Below are positions 8,948-17,072 of a stretch of 35,836 nt of DNA, one piece after another. The DNA is from Methanobacteriota archaeon (GTDB lineage Archaea > Thermoplasmatota > Poseidoniia > Poseidoniales > Poseidoniaceae). Location: NCBI GenBank assembly GCA_018701175.1, contig JABIWF010000038.1:1-35836 (forward strand), in the 5' to 3' direction. A program made the position numbers and the translations under genes. Positions within the stretch are counted from its first letter, which is position 1; the number at the start of each line of letters is the position of its first letter. Under the pieces are notes generated by a model. That model worked only from the letters and a program-made list of their open reading frames with translations, ran no database searches and was not told the origin of the DNA.

Positions 8948-8998
8948 GACGTAACAACGTCATCAGCGAAAGCAAGGTTCAAGCGGCTCAAGAGCCGT
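8948..8998 (+). other. Two small hairpins between eS1 and the phosphorylase gene
   Basis: The gap after eS1 holds two perfect short stems. One is GACGT/ACGTC with loop AACA at 8948-8961. The other is a 14-base palindrome, CGGCTCAAGAGCCG at 8984-8997, which can form a five-base stem with loop CAAG, extended by a G-T pair. Neither is followed by a long T run, so a classical intrinsic terminator is not supported. They could mark a processing site or the leader of the downstream gene. Confidence 0.35.
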
Positions 8999-9031
8999 AG
9001 GTTTGACAAACACATAGTGTGAGGGGCTGGC

Positions 9032-9820
9032 ATGCAACGACTCGGAGTGATTGGCGGAACAGGTCTCATCAACATGGCTGTTGGTGAGGAAATGAAACAA
9101 TTTGGCATTGAGTTGCTGAGAAGGGACGACGTCAATGTTGAGACGCCATGGGGAGATGTCCCACTGACTTGCATGCGACTCACAAACGGAAACGTAGAGA
9201 AAGAACTGTTCTTCCTACAGCGCCATCACAACGACGGTGAAGCCAGCAAACCCCCTCACATGATTGAACACAGAGCCAACATGCGTGCACTCGCTGATGC
9301 TGGATGTGAAGCGGTCATGGCGGTTTGCTCAGTCGGAGCAATTCCAGAGGATTTCCCGCCAGGGAAAGTTGCATTAGCGGAACAGTACATCGATTTCACT
9401 GGCAAGGCTTCAACATTTCACGATGATGAGGCCGTATTCACATCGGTGACCGAACCGTTTGATGCTGCCATCAATCAACGACTGAGTGAAGTGTTGCGCT
9501 CGGTCCAAGCGTTTTCAGATGCCGAGCGCATGTTCTATACGTACTGGCTCGCTCAAGGACCTCACTTTGAAACTAAAGCCGAGATCGATGCGATTGATAC
9601 GCTTGGTGGCCATATGGTGGGGATGACGATGCCACGCGAAGCAAAGCTTGCCCGAGAACTCAAGCTCCCATATGTGGCCGTTTGCATTTCATCCAACTGG
9701 GCTGCAGGCCGTGAACCTGGCGATTCCGGAGCAGACCTTGACCATCATTCGGTCTCTTCGCAGGCGAACCGTCGATTGATGCCTGTATGGGCGTGCATGG
9801 TTGAATTGCTGAAGGGATAA
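9032..9820 (+). CDS. Purine nucleoside phosphorylase of the MTAP/MTIP family
   Basis: Members phosphorolyse methylthioadenosine, methylthioinosine or purine nucleosides to free base and sugar 1-phosphate, feeding methionine and purine salvage. The protein of 262 residues shows GVIGGTGL at the N-terminus, the phosphate and histidine region (QRHHNDGEASKPPHMIEHRA), QGPHFETKAE, and VGMTMPREAKLARE. Where adenine-specific MTAP enzymes carry Asp after VTD, this one has an Asn in SSNWAAGRE, which suggests preference for 6-oxopurine substrates such as methylthioinosine; that is an inference. The ATG at 9032 has GAGG seven bases upstream. No other methionine-salvage gene is adjacent. Confidence 0.88.
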   Translation: MQRLGVIGGTGLINMAVGEEMKQFGIELLRRDDVNVETPWGDVPLTCMRLTNGNVEKELFFLQRHHNDGEASKPPHMIEHRANMRALADAGCEAVMAVCSVGAIPEDFPPGKVALAEQYIDFTGKASTFHDDEAVFTSVTEPFDAAINQRLSEVLRSVQAFSDAERMFYTYWLAQGPHFETKAEIDAIDTLGGHMVGMTMPREAKLARELKLPYVAVCISSNWAAGREPGDSGADLDHHSVSSQANRRLMPVWACMVELLKG

Positions 9821-9880
9821 CTTCTGTGATATACTCGCCAGTTTTATCTCGATTCGAGTTTCCTTTTCGAGGAGATTTGG

Positions 9881-10552
9881 TCATGATGCATCGACATTCA
9901 CATCATCCCAAAAGTTGCTGCCTTGCTCTTCTGATTCGTTCGGAACCGTTGGTTCTGTACTTGGAGGAGTTTGGCTGTTGGTTGGGGGAGATTCGTTATC
10001 TGATTGCGTTCGAACTTTCTTTTCCTCGGGTGATGAGTTCCTCTGTCCTACCGGATATTTTGAAGAGAAGTAGCCCGATACATCATTTGTTGGCAAGCCC
10101 AATTCAGGAAGTATTTCCTTAACTTCATGTTGAGAACCCGGACAATCGAGAATTTTTTCACCTTCGTAGAACAACTGGACATAATTGATTGAGCCGTCTT
10201 CTCCTGCACTACGCTTGACCGTTCTGAAATTTAATTTGGAAATCTCATATTTCTCCGCCCAGACGTATTTATCCGTAAGTTGTTGCCCAACAGTGACCCA
10301 ATCTTCGCCTTCGTTCCGGCCAATGAAACGCCTTCGAAACCACCATTCGATCAAGAGTAGGGTTGTTACGATGAGGAGTACGAAGAAAAAAGGCGGGGCG
10401 TGAATAACTTTTTCATCGACTAAAACACCTACAGAAAAGAACCAGCCCAAAATGAACAAAATCGGTAAGCCTTGATATCCAAACGTTTGGAATTTGACTT
10501 TCTGGTCATAGGTCACTGGCCCATTGACATCGTGTTCCTGTGAAGCAGACAT
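9881..10552 (-). CDS. Two-pass membrane protein of unknown function
   Basis: I start at the ATG at 10552 (MSASQEHD), giving 223 residues; an upstream in-frame extension to 10627 is unlikely. Two adjacent membrane helices lie near residues 27-45 (GLPILFILGWFFSVGVLV) and 53-72 (PPFFFVLLIVTTLLLIEWWF), separated by a short loop. They are followed by a cytosolic or exterior domain of about 85 residues and a disordered tail rich in Ser, Pro, Thr, Asn and Glu. No known family was recognised. It lies downstream of a second small gene on the same strand and converges on the phosphorylase gene with a gap of 60 bases. Confidence 0.7.
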   Translation of the reverse strand: MSASQEHDVNGPVTYDQKVKFQTFGYQGLPILFILGWFFSVGVLVDEKVIHAPPFFFVLLIVTTLLLIEWWFRRRFIGRNEGEDWVTVGQQLTDKYVWAEKYEISKLNFRTVKRSAGEDGSINYVQLFYEGEKILDCPGSQHEVKEILPELGLPTNDVSGYFSSKYPVGQRNSSPEEKKVRTQSDNESPPTNSQTPPSTEPTVPNESEEQGSNFWDDVNVDAS

Positions 10553-10623
10553 TTTCAACACTTCCGACTCATGGGTGCGACATATAGATGTGCGCCCGAC
10601 GCTTCGACACCGTTTTCGGCATT

Positions 10624-10938
10624 TCACTCAATGATTTTTTGAATGGACAATGATGCGCCATTGTGCCCCCAAGTAAGATGCCCTGGGCGAGAATCATCGA
10701 ACATGAAGTATTTCGTTGACAACTCGAGCCCTAACTCTGGATGCGGTGAATCGAATTTGATAACAAGCCTTGTGCTGTAGTTACCGAACGAACCAACACC
10801 GGCATTTGCTGGCCATCCATCGACCAGAACCTTGTGCATTGTTGGTTCTACATTGGCGTCTTTTGCTTCAAATCCATGGGTGTCGTTCTCGACGAACAAA
10901 TCTCGTTCAGTTGCAGGTATTGTGGTTGGTACTGTCAT
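10624..10938 (-). CDS. Small protein of unknown function
   Basis: The 104-residue product is predicted to be mostly beta strands (KVLVDGWPANAGVGSFGN, STRLVIKFDSPHPELGLELS). It has no signal peptide, membrane segment or cysteine. No family was recognised. The ATG at 10938 has a TATA-like element (GATTTAAGA read on this strand) centred about 28 bases upstream, so the transcript may be leaderless. It lies upstream of the two-pass membrane protein with a gap of about 71 bases and is divergent from the MazG-like gene. Confidence 0.6.
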   Translation of the reverse strand: MTVPTTIPATERDLFVENDTHGFEAKDANVEPTMHKVLVDGWPANAGVGSFGNYSTRLVIKFDSPHPELGLELSTKYFMFDDSRPGHLTWGHNGASLSIQKIIE

Positions 10939-10961
10939 GGCAATACGTAGCAGTCTACTGT

Positions 10962-10970
10962 TCTTAAATC
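10962..10970. promoter_or_regulatory. Candidate shared TATA element between two divergent genes
   Basis: TCTTAAATC reads as TATA-like on both strands (GATTTAAGA on minus). On the minus strand it is centred about 28 bases before the ATG at 10938, the expected spacing for a leaderless archaeal gene. On the plus strand it would start a transcript near 10993, ahead of ATG 11017. The intergenic space is only 78 bases, so one element serving both directions is plausible but unproved. Confidence 0.35.
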
Positions 10971-11016
10971 TCTCTGACGGTAGTTATCGAGATTCATACA
11001 AGTTCAAAGTCTGGCG

Positions 11017-11403
11017 ATGGTAGGCTTTGATATGGATGGAATGTCAGTGGCTGATTGGATGGCTCATGAAGCAACGAACGAATGGGAAGTTATGATGAAA
11101 AAAATCGCAGTTTTTCATGACAAACACAATTTCGAAGAGAATAACGGCCATGACATGGGCTACCGAATTGCTCTAACCGTCGAAGAGTTGGGTGAATTGG
11201 CTGCTGCTGTCACGAAGGGCAAACCTCTCTCTGAATGCGCAGAAGAAATGGCGGACATTTTGCTCCTCTTAATGGGCCACTCCCTCGCCATGGAAATTGA
11301 CTTGAAGGCAGCATTTGAAGAGAAATACGCCAAAATCATGCAGCGTCCATCACGCCAAGGAAGACTCGGCTTACGAGTGACTGAGTACCAGCCCGAAGAG
11401 TAA
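11017..11403 (+). CDS. MazG-like nucleoside triphosphate pyrophosphohydrolase
   Basis: All-alpha NTP pyrophosphohydrolases turn NTPs or dNTPs into monophosphates and clean the nucleotide pool. The metal-binding signature is visible: EELGE in the first helix, then EEMAD about 20 residues later (the EExxE...ExxD pattern), followed by the IDLKAAFEEKYAKIMQR segment typical of the family. The length of 128 residues suits a single-domain MazG-like enzyme. A second in-frame ATG at 11032 is possible. The gene converges on folA with abutting stops and is close to thyA, so a role in dUTP or dCTP metabolism is a reasonable guess, but the substrate is not shown by the sequence. Confidence 0.82.
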   Translation: MVGFDMDGMSVADWMAHEATNEWEVMMKKIAVFHDKHNFEENNGHDMGYRIALTVEELGELAAAVTKGKPLSECAEEMADILLLLMGHSLAMEIDLKAAFEEKYAKIMQRPSRQGRLGLRVTEYQPEE

Positions 11404-11871
11404 TCAGCGAATCCAGTGCTGGAATACCATATCGTGTTCATCGCGTGGGCCGGCATTGACAAATCGTTCTCCAATCATGTGAAAACCTTCTCCATCCATC
11501 GATGGTGCAAATGCATCAGCGTCCTCAACTCTTGTGTTGATGATGGTCTTGTGGATTTCTTTCGTATGCTCCATGAACAGTTGGTATATCTCCCCGCCAC
11601 CAATGATCATTAATTCCTCAGATTCACCAAGTTCCAAGACTGACTCATACGACATAACTTCCACATCATCTCGAGGTGTTCTGGAAAGCACGATGTGTCT
11701 ACGCCCTGGTAATTTACCGGGAAGACTTTCCCAGGTTTTTCGCCCCATGACCATTGTCTTCGACATCGTGATGCGCTTGAAATGTTGCAGGTCAGACGAT
11801 TGTCGCCATGGCAAGTCTCCGTCTTTTCCGATGGCCCCGTTCAAGTCGCAAGCGAAAATCATTGTGAACAT
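11404..11871 (-). CDS. folA: Dihydrofolate reductase
   Basis: The enzyme reduces dihydrofolate to tetrahydrofolate with NADPH, restoring the cofactor oxidised by thymidylate synthase. The 155-residue protein carries GAIGKDGDLPW at the folate site, GRKTWESLP, the NADPH-binding RRHIVLSRT and GGGEIYQLF. The length is that of ordinary bacterial DHFR. It follows thyA on the same strand. A TTG at 11886 would overlap the thyA stop, but ATG 11871 is preceded by GAGG nine bases upstream and gives the normal N-terminus (MFTMIFACDLNG). The pair thyA-folA is a natural folate-cycle operon. Confidence 0.96.
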   Translation of the reverse strand: MFTMIFACDLNGAIGKDGDLPWRQSSDLQHFKRITMSKTMVMGRKTWESLPGKLPGRRHIVLSRTPRDDVEVMSYESVLELGESEELMIIGGGEIYQLFMEHTKEIHKTIINTRVEDADAFAPSMDGEGFHMIGERFVNAGPRDEHDMVFQHWIR

Positions 11872-11882
11872 GGAATCTCGCC

Positions 11883-12677
11883 TCAAACTGCAATCGGTGC
11901 GGATATGTGTGGGTGATGTTCATACCCCACAACTTCGATGTCTTCGAATGTAAACGAGTCAATGGTCGTGCATTCCGAATTGAGTTTCAGACTCGGTAAA
12001 GCCATTGGTTCTCGACTGATTTGTAAGTTGGCTTGTTCCAGATGGTTTGTGTACAGATGTGCATCACCGAGTGTGTGGACAAAGGTGCCAGCCTTCAACC
12101 CGCAGACTTGGGCCATCATTTCAGTGAGTAATGCGTACGATGCAATGTTGAACGGGACGCCAAGGAATACATCTGCGCTGCGTTGATAGAGTTGGCAATT
12201 CAATTTACCGTTTGCGACGTGGAACTGGAAAAATGCATGGCATGGCATCAAGGCCATTTCATCAAGCTCGCCGACGTTCCACGCAGATACGATAATTCTT
12301 CGACTGTTTGGGTTGTTTTTGATCATGTCAATCGCCTGTTCGACTTGGTCGATGATTCGGCCGTCTTTTGCTTCCCACTTACGCCATTGCTTGCCATATA
12401 CTGGGCCAAGATCACCGTTTTCATCAGCCCATTCATTCCAGATTCGAACGCCATTTTCTTGTAGATATTTGACGTTGGTATCGCCTTTAAGAAACCACAA
12501 AAGTTCGTGAACAATGGAGCGGAGGTGAAGTTTCTTGGTGGTAACCATTGGAAATCCTTTGGAAAGGTCGAAGTGCATTTGGTGTCCGAAGACTGAAAGC
12601 GTACCTGTGCCGGTTCTGTCCCCCTTTTCTTCACCTTCGTCAAGAATGCGTTGTATTAGGTCATGGTAGACTTTCAT
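11883..12677 (-). CDS. thyA: Thymidylate synthase ThyA
   Basis: It methylates dUMP to dTMP using methylenetetrahydrofolate. The protein is 264 residues, the same length as the E. coli enzyme, and the active-site motif [12 protein letters not shown] puts the catalytic Cys at residue 146, as in E. coli. Other family landmarks are [12 protein letters not shown] (Arg for phosphate), the dUMP-binding [18 protein letters not shown], and [12 protein letters not shown]. This classical folate-reducing form requires DHFR, which is the next gene. Its close agreement with bacterial ThyA suggests acquisition from bacteria, although a tree is needed. It starts with ATG at 12677. Confidence 0.97.
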   Translation of the reverse strand: MKVYHDLIQRILDEGEEKGDRTGTGTLSVFGHQMHFDLSKGFPMVTTKKLHLRSIVHELLWFLKGDTNVKYLQENGVRIWNEWADENGDLGPVYGKQWRKWEAKDGRIIDQVEQAIDMIKNNPNSRRIIVSAWNVGELDEMALMPCHAFFQFHVANGKLNCQLYQRSADVFLGVPFNIASYALLTEMMAQVCGLKAGTFVHTLGDAHLYTNHLEQANLQISREPMALPSLKLNSECTTIDSFTFEDIEVVGYEHHPHISAPIAV

Positions 12678-12736
12678 TCACTCACCGAACAATTGTCGTA
12701 ACCGGCAGCACTTGAGCATTCTTGAGTGATTCTATC

Positions 12737-13411
12737 TCACGGAGCGAGGAAAAGAACATCGGTTTCTTCATCTGGATGTTGAATGTAGGTTTGAACTTCA
12801 GCATCTGTGAAATTTTCGAGGATGGGTTGGAGAGCCAAACGTATTTTGTCAAAATGCCAACATCTGCATACATACAAACGCCGAGCCATTTGAGCGAGTA
12901 CCGATAATCCAGCATGAGTAAATCCTTCTTGGTGGAGGTGAAGGGCAGATTGCATTTGATTGTGGTCTGACTCCAAAAGTTGGCCGAAGTTTTCGATCTT
13001 TCCGTGCGAAGAAGTAAGTGATTTCTCCCTGAGGGTTTTGGGTGTAGAATCGTATGGCCACCCAGCAATTCCCAGCAATACAAGTGATACGAGTGAGTCT
13101 GTGGAAGGTGTGTCAACAATATCGCTGTCACGCAAGATGCACACCGGTCTTTGCGACATGTAGACTGTGATGTGTGGGTCTCCTTCGCATATCTTCTTGC
13201 GAATGCTCTCAAAAACATCGATGAGAATGGTCGGTCCGTTGTCGTTGGAAATGATGAATGGTTTTTCAGACCCCATCTCTAGACTCCAGATTGGTGTCGA
13301 ATTGACAATTGAACACAACAGTTCCAGTCCTCGAAGTTCTGACTTCAGTCGCTTTGGACAAACAATGTCTCCAAGGATAAGGGTTCCAAGTTGGGTGTCT
13401 ATACGCTTCAC
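12737..13411 (-). CDS. Protein of unknown function
   Basis: The 224-residue frame starts with GTG at 13411. The N-terminal half looks like alternating strands and helices (TLILGDIVCPKRLKSELRG, GPTILIDVFESIRKKI); the second half is mostly helical (ENFGQLLESDHNQMQSALHL, LSVLAQMARRLYVCRCWHF). There is no signal peptide, membrane segment or clear catalytic motif. No family was recognised. It sits between the plsC-like gene upstream and thyA downstream on the same strand with gaps of 29 and 59 bases, so it may be part of that transcript. No clear ribosome-binding site precedes the GTG. Confidence 0.65.
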   Translation of the reverse strand: MKRIDTQLGTLILGDIVCPKRLKSELRGLELLCSIVNSTPIWSLEMGSEKPFIISNDNGPTILIDVFESIRKKICEGDPHITVYMSQRPVCILRDSDIVDTPSTDSLVSLVLLGIAGWPYDSTPKTLREKSLTSSHGKIENFGQLLESDHNQMQSALHLHQEGFTHAGLSVLAQMARRLYVCRCWHFDKIRLALQPILENFTDAEVQTYIQHPDEETDVLFLAP

Positions 13412-13440
13412 GTAGGGGTAAGCGGTCGACAGTACATCAA

Positions 13441-14226
13441 CTATGGAGCACCAAGCGTCGAAATGCTTGCCATTATTTGGTCGGTAAATTTTCTATAGAG
13501 GTTGGCAAGAGACGAACGAATTTCATGGTCTTCCATCTCTGCCAACTCGAGAAGTTGTGTGGAGGTCATGCCGCCTCCGTTCTCATGTTCCAACCATTGC
13601 ATCCACGTAATGCCGACACCTGCTGAGAGCCCGATTCTCCTCCAAAGCCGTGGCAACTTGTGATCTTGAGGTTTCATCATATTTCGTGTACCAGTGAGTG
13701 CAATAGGTACAATCACTGCGCCCGGATACGATGCAGCGAGACGAGCAATTCCAGTTTTACCGGGCAGTAGGAACGGTGCATCCGTTCTTTTCGAACGTGT
13801 TCCTTCCGGGAATATTCCGAGTGCCTGGCCCTCGGAAAGTACATCCGCAGCACTTGATAAAGCTCCTTCTCCCCCCTCATCTCTTTTGGTCTCAATCTGT
13901 CCAGTTGCTCGCATAACAAATCGAAGCAGCCCGTTTTTGAAATGCCCGTCTTTTGCCAGGTAATGGGTCGTTCGTCGTGCTGCAGCAATGACCAGAATCG
14001 GGTCGACGTGTGACAAATGGTTTGCTGCCAGAATCACTGCCCCCTTTCTTGGAATGTTATGCAATCCGACCAATTTTGCGTTTAGAACTGGGCGTAAGAA
14101 AGGGGAAAGAAACATTCGAAGAAAACTGTAGCTAGGAGTTTTTTGAAGTACTTCACCTGTGGGAGGAATAAACCAGTGCGATTCGAGGGCTTGCCATGCA
14201 TCCTCGAGTGATGGCGCCTCTGTCAT
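13441..14226 (-). CDS. PlsC-type glycerolipid acyltransferase (1-acyl-G3P acyltransferase family)
   Basis: Members transfer an acyl chain to a glycerol-phosphate or lysolipid acceptor at the inner membrane face. Diagnostic blocks are NHLSHVDPI (the HX4D catalytic motif, about residues 68-76), the substrate block FPEGTRSKR (about 139-147) and the PGAVIVPIALTGT region. A hydrophobic stretch (GAVILAANHLSHVDPILVIA) could touch the membrane. The length of 261 residues is normal. Archaeal membrane lipids are isoprenoid ethers, so the acceptor and acyl donor are unclear. It starts at ATG 14226 and is divergent from the exported protein gene. Confidence 0.9.
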   Translation of the reverse strand: MTEAPSLEDAWQALESHWFIPPTGEVLQKTPSYSFLRMFLSPFLRPVLNAKLVGLHNIPRKGAVILAANHLSHVDPILVIAAARRTTHYLAKDGHFKNGLLRFVMRATGQIETKRDEGGEGALSSAADVLSEGQALGIFPEGTRSKRTDAPFLLPGKTGIARLAASYPGAVIVPIALTGTRNMMKPQDHKLPRLWRRIGLSAGVGITWMQWLEHENGGGMTSTQLLELAEMEDHEIRSSLANLYRKFTDQIMASISTLGAP

Positions 14227-14355
14227 AGCAAATTGGAATCAACCACGGGTTTTGACTGTTCCCTTTCTATGAAGCCGCAGAAGCCACTTTCACTTCATTT
14301 TGAACTCAGTCATACCCATACAAACCATGAAAGCATTCCTTCCACAGCGCGTTGC

Positions 14356-15633
14356 ATGGCAAGAGCCTCCCACGGACTGTTCCTTCGTGGTTTTGTTGTC
14401 ACCGTTCTTCTTTGTCTCTTGTCCTCGACATTCAGTCCTGTAGCGATGGCTGATGTTGGTTGGGAGGAGGACGGCTGGCTTCGAACTGCACTTGCTCAAG
14501 AACGACTCGATAATGGCGATGAGTTCGGCTGTTACGGGATGCCGCACCTGTCATGGCAAGCGGACCCAGGTGCCGTTGCACTTGAGTGCCAGAAGTACAT
14601 CACTGGACGCGTCGATGCTAGCCACTGGGGCGCCAACCCAGTCTCAACTTTTACGCCACCTGGCCTAACAATGAGTCAACATACGACCATTGCAGGTCAA
14701 GGTTTTCCGGTTCAGGGTGACATGAATGGTTTGACGTCGACGGCATGGCATACATCAGAAGATTCCCCTGTCGACGATTGGGATTGGTTCAACCTTGGGC
14801 GACGAGGTGGAAGTCTTGAGCAGATTATTGGTTCGAAAGAGCAAGTAAAATCTGCGGTGGAAGAGGGTGGACTGGTCAACTTGTATTGGGTGGGTCGAGT
14901 CAACGATGCTACAATTCGTCACGACAAGGACATTGCGGAATATCTTGACTTCGAAGCACAAGCATGGATGACAACATGGGGCGAGGCATGGTCGTATTGG
15001 AACGTTCATGACTGTTATGAAATTGCTCACTCCAGTTCGGTGGTCGCAAACCAAACAACCATTGAATTCGAGTCACTTTTGACCGAGCAATGCACTGCTG
15101 TTGCACCATTGGCTTGGAATGTTCCAATGACATGGATTCTCGATGTCGGCTCTGAATCTGTAGTCGATGTCCGTGATGCAAACGGTACGTTGCAGCCGCT
15201 TGAAGGGGTGAAGAAAACTTCTGAAGGTTATACGCACACCGAATCGGAGTACCTTCACCTTTCGGTCCTACGGGGTCACAATGTGTCGATTGTCGTCAAC
15301 GGGACGGATGATTATGATGTTGTGGGTCGCTCACAATTTTGGAATAATTACTCATCGGCCGTAACCATCGCTGCACACGACACGACGGACTTGTTCAAGT
15401 GGTCAAAGCGCTTCACGGATGAATCAAATCTCGTGTTTACATGGCTTGTACAGCCTCGAGATGGACTTGGTGAAGCACCTTGGCTTCCGTTTTTGGCCGT
15501 TATCATCACGGTTTCTACGATCACTGGGATGATGTATATTCTCAAACGAGAAGGCCTCGGTCCGTTTGGCAATAAAAATTCAGATACTGGCAAGCATTAT
15601 GGTTCTCAGCAATCGATGTTTGAAGCAGAATAA
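14356..15633 (+). CDS. Secreted, C-terminally membrane-anchored protein of unknown function
   Basis: Starting at ATG 14356 the product begins with a clean signal peptide (MARASHGLFLRGFVVTVLLC, ending near SPVAMAD). In-frame starts at 14269 (ATG) and 14233 (TTG) would add a non-hydrophobic extension and are less likely. The exterior part of about 350 residues is rich in Trp, Asp, Thr and Asn, with N-glycosylation-type sites (NYSS, NGTD, NQTT) and five or so cysteines. One membrane helix (FLAVIITVSTITGMMYIL) precedes a short charged cytosolic tail. No domain was recognised. It lies upstream of TrpRS on the same strand. Confidence 0.75.
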   Translation: MARASHGLFLRGFVVTVLLCLLSSTFSPVAMADVGWEEDGWLRTALAQERLDNGDEFGCYGMPHLSWQADPGAVALECQKYITGRVDASHWGANPVSTFTPPGLTMSQHTTIAGQGFPVQGDMNGLTSTAWHTSEDSPVDDWDWFNLGRRGGSLEQIIGSKEQVKSAVEEGGLVNLYWVGRVNDATIRHDKDIAEYLDFEAQAWMTTWGEAWSYWNVHDCYEIAHSSSVVANQTTIEFESLLTEQCTAVAPLAWNVPMTWILDVGSESVVDVRDANGTLQPLEGVKKTSEGYTHTESEYLHLSVLRGHNVSIVVNGTDDYDVVGRSQFWNNYSSAVTIAAHDTTDLFKWSKRFTDESNLVFTWLVQPRDGLGEAPWLPFLAVIITVSTITGMMYILKREGLGPFGNKNSDTGKHYGSQQSMFEAE

Positions 15634-15686
15634 GGGCGAAGCCTTGATGCCATGAAGTCTTCACCGCAGTTTGAGAGGAACTGAAC

Positions 15687-17072
15687 ATGGCAGGAGAAGA
15701 TGTCGTCATTGACCCATGGGGAAGTGCACAATCGACTGATTATTCTCGCATCATCGAACAGTTCGGACTGTCCTCTATGGATTCAGTCACCCTCCCTCAA
15801 CCATCTCGTCTTCACCGGCGAGGTATTGTGTTCGCACATCGCGAACTGGAAACCGTTCTGGATGCACAACGGCAAGGCGATTCATTTGGGGTCCTCACTG
15901 GACTTATGCCAAGTGGTCAAATGCACATGGGCCATTCAATGGTCATTGACCAAGTCAAATGGTTTCAACAGCTTGGAGGCGATGTGACAATCGCAGTTGC
16001 AGATCTCGAAAGTCAAGCAACCCGTGGTGTGTCGTTAGAAAAAGGCCGACGCATCGCGCTTGAAGAATACATCTCTCATTACGCAGCCCTCGGATTGGAC
16101 CCGGAGAAAACCAATGTATACTTCCAGTCTTCTCGTCCAATCGTCCAAAGGCTAGGGTTCCAACTTGGGAAGCGTACAAACCTCAATGAATTTGAATCAA
16201 TATACGGTTTTAACGGTGAAACCAATTTGGCTCATGTTCAAGCACCGTTGGTTCAAGTTGGCGATATACTCCATCCACAGACCGATGAATACGGTGGTCT
16301 TCGACCTATCGTAGTGCCTGTAGGTGTCGACCAAGACCCGCATTTGCGCCTTACTCGAGGTCTTGCATCGAAAACAAACTGGTTCAATGTGAACGACGGT
16401 AAATCATCCGGTGTCGTCATCACGCTATCGGTTCAAGACGACAATGCAGAAGTTCTGGGTCAGTTACCAAACGGTCGCCTTGACAAGGAACGCTTGAATG
16501 GCGTCTTCGGTGGAATTGTTGAGTGCCTCGAACATCTTGGGTACTCCGATATCATGTCGAATCCCAAGCAGGGAACGGTTCGTGTTCCAAGTGCAACTTC
16601 GAAAGATAAATCCAAAATTCGCATGAAGTTGCTTGATTATGAACGTTCACTTGGTGGTATGGGCCTTCTTGCACCTTCATCGACTTACCATCATTTCGCA
16701 GTCGGGCTTACAGGAGAGAAGATGAGCAGCAGCAAGCCCAAAACCACTCTTTTCCTCGGTGACGACATTTCAGTTGTTGAAAAGAAGATCAAGCGTGCTT
16801 TCTCTGGAGGACAATCTACCGTTGAAGAACACAGACGGTTGGGCGGTAATCCCGACATCGATGTCGCATACCGTTACATGATGTATTTCTTTGAAGATGA
16901 CGACTCGTTCCTTGCTGAAATCAATGCTGATTATCGTTCAGGGAAGATTCTTGCAGGTGAGATGAAACAAATGTGCATTGAACGAGCCACGTCATGGCTT
17001 GGCGACTTACACGAAATGCGTGACCAAACTGCTCATCTGGTCGAGGAATTCCTCGCTTCGGATGCCCGTTAA
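15687..17072 (+). CDS. trpS: Tryptophanyl-tRNA synthetase
   Basis: This class I synthetase charges tRNA-Trp. The HIGH-equivalent motif is GLMPSGQMHMGHSMV and the second signature is EKMSSSKP. The N-terminal extension (about 70 residues before the Rossmann fold) and the sequence VPVGVDQDPHLRLTRGLA match the archaeal/eukaryotic TrpRS group rather than bacterial TrpS. The length of 461 residues is a little above the archaeal norm. GAGAGGA sits eight bases before ATG 15687. The stop TAA overlaps the stop of ZPR1 on the opposite strand in a shared TTAA. Confidence 0.96.
   Translation: MAGEDVVIDPWGSAQSTDYSRIIEQFGLSSMDSVTLPQPSRLHRRGIVFAHRELETVLDAQRQGDSFGVLTGLMPSGQMHMGHSMVIDQVKWFQQLGGDVTIAVADLESQATRGVSLEKGRRIALEEYISHYAALGLDPEKTNVYFQSSRPIVQRLGFQLGKRTNLNEFESIYGFNGETNLAHVQAPLVQVGDILHPQTDEYGGLRPIVVPVGVDQDPHLRLTRGLASKTNWFNVNDGKSSGVVITLSVQDDNAEVLGQLPNGRLDKERLNGVFGGIVECLEHLGYSDIMSNPKQGTVRVPSATSKDKSKIRMKLLDYERSLGGMGLLAPSSTYHHFAVGLTGEKMSSSKPKTTLFLGDDISVVEKKIKRAFSGGQSTVEEHRRLGGNPDIDVAYRYMMYFFEDDDSFLAEINADYRSGKILAGEMKQMCIERATSWLGDLHEMRDQTAHLVEEFLASDAR

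Noticed and set aside
12682-13218. Second minus-strand frame of 178 codons between thyA and plsC-like genes
   Set aside because: It overlaps the longer 224-codon frame, is rich in His, Ser, Thr and Arg without pattern and is less protein-like; the longer frame was kept.
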